From Trichaptum fuscoviolaceum (taxonomy: Eukaryota; Basidiomycota; Agaricomycetes; Hymenochaetales; Trichaptaceae): a stretch of 64,000 nt of DNA. Positions within the stretch are counted from its first letter, which is position 1. Each line of letters starts with the position of its first letter. This document shows positions 56,702-64,000 of this stretch, in pieces. The stretch lies in the NCBI GenBank assembly GCA_910574455.1, contig CAJSYZ010000001.1:2649424-2713423 (forward strand). The letters run 5' to 3'. The notes under the pieces were generated by a model, which ran no database searches, had not been told where the DNA came from, and saw only the letters and a list, made by a program, of their open reading frames with translations. A program made the translations under genes and the position numbers.

Positions 56702-58600
56702 ATGCTCCGTGAGCTGTTTCCTATCCGTTGTAATTCTTTATTCCTACCGATGTTTTGCTACAGCGTATAACGGTCAGCATGGCAGTCCTCCTGGACCTCA
56801 AAACCAAATGGCGGGGCCTCAAAATCAGGACCAGAGAACGACACAGCAAATGCCAGTGTTCAACCCGGTGCAAGTTCCTTACTGGCAACAACCAACACCC
56901 CAACTACCAATTCGACAGCCGGTACAACCGCCTCCTTCCTATTACTCTGGCCCTCCCGCCCCTCAGAAACCAATACCCCAATATGCGAGTCGACAGTCGG
57001 TAGAACCGCCATTTGCAAATTACTCTAGCCCGCCTCTCGTCCCTCAAGGTAATTATCTGCCTCCCGTGAACACGCACATCACCACTACCAGATACAATCC
57101 GGAGCAACGCTATCATGTCTCCCCACAACAACACTACCAACAGCAGCAGGAACAGAGAGTGCAAACAGCAGGGCCGGTTCCAGGACCTTCATTCGATCCT
57201 CGCAATCGTCCCTTCGCTAATGGCGTAACCAATCCTCCACATCAAGCGCAACCAAATCCACCACAGAGTCATGAACGCCAGGCGCATGGCCTACCTATCT
57301 CTCAACTCCAGTTGGCACAATCAGTCAATTCCGATTTAGCCAACTTAAACTCAGCAAATTCTGAGCAATCCTTGACACATTTCTCGAGTGTAGGCAATCA
57401 CCGGAATGTAATGTCTCGATACTCGCCTGCTGCTTCCCAACCCTTTTCTACGACGCCCCTCACGACACCTCAAGACCAAACGCAGTATAACAAGATGGAG
57501 TCGGATGTACATTCTCCACGAACTCCAAGGCCTCTTGAAACAGTTCACAACTCAGCAGACCCAGGATTACCCTCGTATGTGATTCAACATTAGGCACACT
57601 TCAAATCTTAAGAGTATTTTCTTAGTCAATCAGGAATAGAAGACGTAGGAAGAGAACAGGCTAGCATTCGCGCAGCCGCCGTTCTTAAGAATGTGAATCA
57701 AGCACTATCGGTCACAATGGACCTGCTGCAGGACTATTTGACTGAAGAATTCATCCGATTCAATAACGCCCACCTTGAGAAAGGGGTGGCGGATTCTACC
57801 GAAATTATTGAACTCAAGCGAAAAGTCGATGCTGCAAACATGGAATGTGTAAAACTCGCTCGGCGTTCCAAGGACCGAAAGGCTCAGAATGATGAGCTAC
57901 AGGCAACTATAAAATCGATGGCTGATAGTCATAATGAGACGTTGGTACTGCTAGAAAGTAAAGAACAGGAAATCAAGGACCTCCGCGATAAGGTCACCGC
58001 ATTGCAGAAAGAGAAGATTGCTATTGCAAAGCTTCCATTCGTGCAACTTTCGGCCTTGGCAGATAACAGCGAACGGAAAGCTTCTGAGCTGGAAGGGCAA
58101 TTGCAAAAGGTTAGTGTATCTTCCTCACGATCAATGATATCGATTCTTGATGATGTTGACGATTATGGTGCTTTACTTGCTTGTTATCTTAGATCTTATG
58201 TCAAATTGGAGATAGCTCTTCAGAGCAGCATAAAAAAGATGAAGAACTGCCTACATCTCCGTCGCCTACTGTTCGAGGCTCGCCTGTCACTCCTAAGAGT
58301 CGGGTCATCGAAGGCAAAGTGAACGACGTTGCGCCTGTACCCATATCGATTTCCGAAGGCTTGGGTACGAGGGAAAACTCTGTGCCTTTATCGCCAACTA
58401 TTATTGACGTGGGCGCTAAAGCAGCACCTCCCTCCAAGGGTGTTCCTGACACCTTTTCTGCATCGTCGTTGCCATATCCGCCACCAATAAGGCCCTCAGC
58501 TGAGAATATACTTGAGACAGACAGCAGAGGGCAATCCGATGAATTAGCCGAAAGACCTAGAAAGAAACGCCGATCAGAGATTATCAGTGAAAGGACATAA
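56702..58600 (+). CDS. Uncharacterised Gln/Pro-rich protein with coiled coil
   Basis: No family recognised. The tentative start is a tiny first exon (ATGCTCC, 56702-56708) spliced to YNGQHGSPPGPQNQMAGPQN; it is the only upstream ATG I found that keeps phase across the GTGAGC...CTACAG intron. An in-frame Met in NQMAGP is an alternative. The first 280 residues are Gln/Pro/Tyr-rich and prion-like (QQHYQQQQEQ). A middle exon codes a helical segment: AAVLKNVNQALSVTMDLLQD, YLTEEFIRFNNAHLEKGVAD and a coiled coil EIKDLRDKVTALQKEKIAIA. The last exon is Ser/Pro-rich and ends in a basic, NLS-like PRKKRRSEI. A nuclear protein is likely. Stop TAA 58598-58600. Confidence 0.6.
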
Positions 58601-59531
58601 TCTTAACCGTCTCTGCGAACACAAAGCTCCTGCCAGCGTATTTGTCACAGAAACAAGAGTCTCAGTGGATCTAGTCAAGAAGTAGAGGTGCTCGTGGATT
58701 GCAAGAACGATAAGAAGCAATTAACATCGTGCACAGAACGTATCGGTCTAAAGCACCTTAAGCAACTCTAACAGAAACTAATCGGAGACGATTATCAAAG
58801 GTTTTGCCAAATCCGCATACACGACCTTTCCCCGCCCCACTCCCTTTTTGCACACGTTCTCAGCCTGACTGTAGAGGGGTCTTTGAAATGGACGTTTTTC
58901 GTGCTGTAGCTTGCTATTCACTCTTTCTTTCCATAGAATTAGGACTTGTATTGTTCTCCCTTAGCTTACTCAATGTTACTAACTTCCCCGCTGTAAAATA
59001 TCTAGGTATGTATATGTAATGTATCTACAAAATATCTTTACGTTCTAATAGTCGTCTTTACCTTACATATTTTACACACATATACGTTCTTAGAGTACAA
59101 CGACACTGCGCGCCGAGTGTTTGAGTCTGTCCAACTCTTGAAGTTGGGCGTCTGACTAATCGAGACTTGTACCGCCCAACGCGTCTTTAGCAGTCGCCCA
59201 TGTTGTTTGCACAGACTCTTACACTTTCTTGTCAAAAGTTCGATATCATAAACCATCTCTTACACAACCTCTAGTCTATCTCCTTGGAAGTGAAACAAGT
59301 TATCTTCCACTATTGGCATCACTATATACCGCCGTAGGTGCAGAACCGATTACTTCTACACTCAGTGGGCGAACGAAGCGGGGTTGTGGGGTTACAGCAG
59401 TTGAAAGTAGGAAACTTCCTTAGGTTAGGATTCTAAGTCATGTCGCAGAGCGTAGTACTAATGATATTAACTTGAAGAAATTGAATGTTGTGTGCAGCTT
59501 ACTCGTTCGTGTAGATTCTACGTTTATAAGA
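58601..59531. other. Intergenic, 0.9 kb
   Basis: Contains a perfect 8-bp inverted repeat GTTGGGCG (59143-59150) / CGCCCAAC (59173-59180) with a 22-nt loop. No gene or RNA family recognised. Confidence 0.4.
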
Positions 59532-62500
59532 ATGGAGGGCACGCCTCGCATGTATGGCCAACCGGGTCCCTCTGTGAACGGGAACGCCTTCCCGAACCAC
59601 CCCTATGCTCACCAGCAGTTTGGCCCTGCGCGCGGAAGAGGGAACAATTACGCTACTAATGGCTTTCAGCGTGGTCAACGCCAGCCCAACAACTATTACG
59701 CAAATCGCAACCCACCATTACATCCCGGGTACTCATCACCTGGAGTAAATGGTAGGGACAGACTTGCTACAAATGACCTCTCGCGATATGCGCATGTCCC
59801 AAACGGCCAGGCTGTATCTCCTCTTCAGCGAGGGAGGCCAAACTTCCCGCCCCCAATTACCTCTCCGCCGATTCCTTCTCCTGTGCAAATGTATGGTGTC
59901 CATAATCCTCCCTTGCATCCTTATTTTTCTCCTGGGCCTCCCTCGACCTCACCACCTGCAATGTACCATTACCCCCACCATCCCCAGTCTCAGATGCAGC
60001 CGTTCCTCCCTCCCCCTTTCATTCCAGCGCAGCCTCAGCCTACCTTCTCTTACGGACAGCATCCTGCGCTGAGACCGCCTGAAGATCAAATCCCAGATCA
60101 AATCCTTAGGTCTCCCGAGTCACGAAGGAGATCTTCCCCTCACCCGCAACCGCAATCTTTCCCCCCAACTTCAATCAACGCGACCTCTCCGAAAATCCTG
60201 ACTCCCGTGCTCGCAGCGGAACCGGAGCCTGTGGCACCCGAACCCGCCACCAGGACACCGTCACCTCCGCAGCATTCTCAGTCCATAGATGAGCCTTTTA
60301 TACCCTTACACATCCAAAAGCAGGACTTGTCATTCGGATCCTCATCTTCACTAGACCGACCTATACAAATACTGCACTACACAGGTGAAGATCATGGGCC
60401 TATTCCTGATCAGGAATGGGTTATATCTGCACTTAGGCCTGATAATCCTTCTGATGCGTTTGGTATCATGATTTCGCCGAAAGCAAAGCCTCCTCCGCGC
60501 ATAGTCGAGGCTGCCCTTGAATATGCGTCTCCGGTACGCTCGCCCGTGTACCTGCCAAAACTTCCTGAAGAACATATCAAAGCTTCTCCGAACGTCACTG
60601 AAGTTTCGGACGGTGAGCCGCTGAAAGCATCGGAAACTGTAGTGGACGACCATGTATCCTCGCCTCGACGATCAGATCCCATATCAAGCTCAGCTACGGA
60701 GACAGAATCTGCTGCGTCAACGGCTCCTGATGCTTTTGTGCCAGGTTCGCCTGTGTCTACAAATACATCTATATCTCTTGCAGTCCCTAAAGCAAATGCC
60801 GAGACTAGGGAAGAGATAGCCGAAATGCCACCATCTACTACGAGTCCAGTTGTCACTACGGAGATCCCCTTACCTTCCGAAGTACAACCTTTGTCGGCAG
60901 TATCTCAGCCTACCGCACCTCCTGCCGTGAAGAAATCATGGGCTTCGCTGTTACGTTCAGAGGGTAGCTCGAAGTCATCTCTACCGACATCTAATGTTAT
61001 CGGTTTCTCTATCCCTGCTGAAGAAAGGGAGACCTCATCTGGCTCTTCTCTACCCGCATCGCTTCTGGGAAAGAGGAACGAGCTTTTACAATTGCTCACC
61101 AATGGGGCAAACTCAGTTGGAGTGCCTAATATTAGACCAAGAGGTCTGATTAATACTGGCAACATGTGCTTTGCAAATGCTGTCTTGCAAACGCTCGTCT
61201 ACTGCCCACCATTCTATCGATTCTTCACAGAATTGGGCAAGTACATTCCCGGGCCGAAGGCTGAATCGTCGAAATGGAATGGGAAAACCACTCCTCTTGT
61301 CGAAGCTACAGTGGACTTCCTGAAAGAGTTCAGCCCAAAGTCAAGGAACGAAGAAGTAGATGAAGACGATTACGATGGTATCGACTCGTTCCTTCCCTCG
61401 AACATTTACGAGGCGATGAAAGATAAAAGCAGGCTGGACGGTATGCGGGTAAGCTCGAGTTCGACTTCAATAGTGTACGACTTACTGAATACTCGACAGG
61501 GAGCTCAACAAGAAGACGCAGAAGAGTTCTTCGGGTTCTTCTTGGATACCCTGGAAGAAGAATTGCTGTCAATCTCAAACACCTTAAAACCCAGTGCAGC
61601 TCCGGCGCCGCTATCAGAACCTGCTTCCAACAGCGAGGAAGGTTGGCTGGAAGTTGGCAAGAAAAACAGAGCAGTCATCACGCGATCGGTGAGCTAAGGT
61701 TTTGTTGGGATGTGTGATTTCCTGTGACTTCTTACCATTCGTCCATGATAGACGAAGTCTGTGGACTCTCCCATTACTCGTATTTTTGGTGGTAAATTCC
61801 GATCGACACTGAAGGTCCCAGGTCAAAAGGACTCCGTGATGGTGGAGGACTGGAGGTCGCTTCAGCTGGATATTCAGGTAAGAGATGGCTTAAGTATCTG
61901 GAATCGGTATTGAATTAGGTTGAACCAGCGAGATCAAGTATACTCCATTGAAGATGCACTTCGGTTCATCTCGCACCCTCAACATGTCCAAGTATCATCG
62001 GTCACTAAAGGCAATGCCGTAGTTGATGCCACCCAGCATGTTCTGGTCGACTCTTTACCACCTATACTCGTCCTTCATCTGAAGCGTTTCCTGTATGATA
62101 CGACAGCGAAGGGCGTTGTTAAGATCGGAAAACAGGTGACGTTTGGGCCAGAACTAGACATTCCTTCCGGTGAGCCTAGACCTTTCGGTTATTGCAATGC
62201 GTCCGACCTGATCCGCATACGAAGATGCGATTGCACCAACTCGGAGATCAGCGCATCCCATCAAGTACAAACTCTTCGCAGGTCAGTGTTAAGACATCAT
62301 CATATAGTGGCATTTACTTATTTTCTTCTGGTTTGTTATAGTCCTGTATCATCATGGACAGTCTGCTGCAGGCGGACATTACACGCTAGATGTTCTCCAT
62401 CCTAATAGAAATGCCGATCTCAGCCTCAAACCTCGCGAAGGATGGGTTCGAATTGATGATGAACTGGTGTCTGACTTACGAATGCAGGATGTGTTCAAGC

Positions 62501-62586
62501 CTGATATCGACGACCGATGCGCATACCTACTATTTTACCGGCGGATAAGTGGGTCGTATGCTCGAGCTGGACAAAATGTGTCATGA
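59532..62586 (+). CDS. UBP3: Ubiquitin carboxyl-terminal hydrolase, Ubp3/USP10 type
   Basis: Cysteine-protease deubiquitinase; yeast Ubp3 acts with Bre5 in ribophagy and COPII control. Start MEGTPRMYGQPGPSVNGNAF at 59532. The first 550 residues are Pro/Ser-rich and disordered (long PPP runs, FIPAQPQPTFSYGQHP). The USP domain begins RPRGLINTGNMCFANAVLQT with the catalytic Cys. It continues LVEATVDFLKEFSPKSRNEE, QQEDAEEFFGFFLDTLEEEL, ITRIFGGKFRSTLKVPGQKD, SIEDALRFISHPQHVQV, LPPILVLHLKRFLYD and HPIKYKLFAVLYHHGQSAAG, then GHYTLDVLHP with the catalytic His, and RCAYLLFYRRI. Exon joins after 61690 were set by phase; one acceptor is AACCAG at about 61929. Stop TGA 62584-62586. About 920 aa. Complete and probably active. 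Confidence 0.92.
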
Positions 62587-62878
62587 GAGATTTTGTACGA
62601 TTTCATAGCATTACATTATTGCTTTCTTTTGTGCATACAATATACTGCATCGATACTTCACGTTGTGACAAAATATGTCTGAAATGCCTACTCGACCGGA
62701 GGCAGCATCAGCATAATCAACCGTTCCCGAGTGGTTAATGGATGCCCGAGCCGTCCCGAGTTTTATTTGGCTTTATTTACTCATAACCGTCTTCACCTTC
62801 TGAACGGCAACAACACTCTGGGCCAATATATCTCACTAGTCACCCTACTTATCCCTCGTCTGCTCCTCGTCGTTCGCC
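62587..62878. other. Intergenic
   Basis: 292 bp between UBP3 and the COX gene; the last part is C/T-rich like a strong fungal promoter. Confidence 0.35.
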
Positions 62879-63614
62879 ATGCAGGCTATCCGTCTTGCAC
62901 GCGTACGAGCTCCTTTCGCTCTTTCCAGCCGACGTTTCGCAACCGCGACGGCGCATCCTGGTGAGGCTGCCCCCACCCAGACTGCATCCTCAGCCGTCAT
63001 CCCGTTGTCGAACGTTGAAGCCCAGTGGGAAAAGCTCAATGCGGAGGAGCAGCTGTCTGTCCATCAGCAGCTTGAGGTGCTGCAGAAAAAAGACTGGAAA
63101 ACGCTTTCAATCGACGAGAAAAAGGCTGGTAAGCTACCCACCTGATTTTATGTGACACGATGCGGCAATAACGCTGTGTTGTGATAAACACCTTGGCCAT
63201 TCATTGACCATTCATTCTGTTCTTGCTCAGCATACTACGTTGCCTTCGGTCCTCATGGCCCGCGTACACCAGCAAACCCTCCGGGGACCGGTCCTAAGAT
63301 CCTCGCAGGTTTAGCTGGTGTCATCCTGGCTGCAGCAACTCTCTTCTACGGCTTCCGCTCTATTGGTATGTTCATTTGGCATAAAATTTACGCCATTTAT
63401 AAACCCTGTTCGCTTTTAGGTGGAACTCCTCCGAAAACCATGTCGAAGGAGTGGCAAGAAGCGTCGAACGAGCGCGCGAAGGAGCAGAAGATGAACCCAA
63501 TCTCGGGTAAGCTATATTTGATGTACTTCTCAAATCCTTATACTGAGTTTACGGTTTCTTACAGGAATCACTTCGGAGGGGTACTCTGGAAAGGGCTTTG
63601 TTACTCGAGACTAA
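62879..63614 (+). CDS. COX5: Cytochrome c oxidase subunit IV (fungal Cox5)
   Basis: Nuclear-encoded inner-membrane subunit of complex IV (mammalian COX4, yeast Cox5). Start MQAIRLARVRAPFALSSRRF at 62879 is a classic presequence. Then NVEAQWEKLNAEEQLSVHQQ, KKDWKTLSIDEKKA, and after an intron AYYVAFGPHGPRTPANPPGT. The single membrane span is ILAGLAGVILAAATLFYGFR. The intermembrane end is GTPPKTMSKEWQEASNERAK and, in the last exon, ITSEGYSGKGFVTRD. Exons join in phase at 63130, 63365 and 63506; stop TAA 63612-63614. About 165 aa, as usual for fungi. Complete. Confidence 0.95.
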
Positions 63615-63929
63615 ACTCGTCCTTGATAGACAACATACTTATTCTAATTCATTCTCAAATGAACACAATCCTGAATTTATGTCCAGCCCTTCGTATTGAT
63701 CTCAAACACTGGTTGGGGAAGAGAAAACAGAGCAGCCTCAAATTGTAGTGTACAAACATGCCAGTTCCTAATTGCTAATCTTATCCTTGGACCAACGCAA
63801 CTAGCTTCTTCAAGTCCTAATTCCAGCGTAAAATGCATCATCCATATAGTTCATTTTGACGAAGTAATGAATAGATGTAAGAATCGGTCGAGCCATGATG
63901 AATGAACGTAAATGCGATATGCGTTCCAA
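63615..63929. other. Tail-to-tail intergenic
   Basis: 315 bp after COX5; probable 3' ends of two convergent genes. Nothing else seen. Confidence 0.35.
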
Positions 63930-64000
63930 TCATTGCAGATCTTCATTATCTTCTTCTTCAATAGCAGAATCCTCGAATGGATGACGAGAAGTCCCATGTT
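63930..64000 (-). CDS. C-terminal tail of an unidentified minus-strand gene (partial)
   Basis: Reading the minus strand from the window edge gives HGTSRHPFEDSAIEEEDN, then EDLQ and TGA at 63930-63932. The acidic, codon-like composition with a stop suited to a terminal exon suggests a real C-terminus. Too short to identify; the rest of the gene lies beyond 64000. Confidence 0.4.
   Translation of the reverse strand, partial: HGTSRHPFEDSAIEEEDNEDLQ

Noticed and set aside
59143..59180. 8-bp perfect inverted repeat with 22-nt loop
   Set aside because: Such short hairpins are expected by chance in 64 kb; no RNA family or flanking signals.
1..64000. CRISPR arrays, prophage, biosynthetic cluster or toxin-antitoxin system
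   Set aside because: Spliced eukaryotic genes throughout; no spaced direct repeats, no PKS/NRPS/terpene core enzyme and no phage proteins.

Overview
The window is nuclear DNA of a filamentous basidiomycete, most likely an agaricomycete. Genes are dense and lie on both strands. Most are broken by many short GT-AG introns of about 50-60 nt. The products are typical fungal ones (Zn2Cys6 regulator, Pns1, Hel2, COG6, Pex13, FHIP), and the only tRNA carries a small anticodon-loop intron. There is no bacterial-style operon structure, CRISPR array or prophage. Gene models below were built by joining exons by hand from reading frame, splice signals and family similarity known from memory; no database search was run.

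Layout. 1-9.4 kb: 3' end of an M24 aminopeptidase, an MFS transporter (minus), a low-complexity unknown (plus), a long-chain acyl-CoA synthetase (minus) and a penta-EF-hand protein (minus). 9.9-15.8 kb: a SAM methyltransferase with almost no introns, a HAD-like hydrolase, and the tiny four-exon QCR10 gene. 16.0-16.6 kb: a 517-bp inverted-repeat element with a perfect 9-bp target duplication, inserted between QCR10 and NOP16. 17.4-25.1 kb: NOP16, a zinc-cluster transcription factor, PEX13. 25.4-33.0 kb: an FHF-complex (FHIP) protein, an unknown leucine-rich-repeat-like protein behind a paired MCB/E-box promoter, and a retropepsin-like protein that seems to lack the catalytic Asp. 33.3-40.2 kb: mS38, PDA1, COG6, COA1. 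40.9-49.6 kb: tRNA-Ala(AGC), a Pns1-type transporter, mL54, a TFIIIC-type WD40 protein, a quinone-reductase-like MDR protein. 49.7-64 kb: Hel2/ZNF598, two uncharacterised coiled-coil proteins, Ubp3/USP10, COX subunit IV, and the C-terminal tail of a further minus-strand gene.

How the genes relate. Six genes serve mitochondria (QCR10, COX5/COX4, COA1 for the respiratory chain; PDA1 for pyruvate entry; mS38 and mL54 for the mitoribosome), though they are scattered on both strands. Hel2 acts in ribosome quality control and Ubp3/USP10 is linked to ribosome turnover; they lie within 10 kb of each other. Several pairs share short bidirectional promoters (COG6/COA1, mL54/TFIIIC, MFS/unknown).

I did not find an obvious new multi-gene system. 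The most notable items are the Mutator-like inverted-repeat insertion at 16,026-16,560; the 401-nt first intron of QCR10, which has no AG dinucleotide for 394 nt between its donor region and its acceptor; the retropepsin-like gene at 31,836-33,003; the microexons of the acyl-CoA synthetase; and two inferred GC-AG introns.
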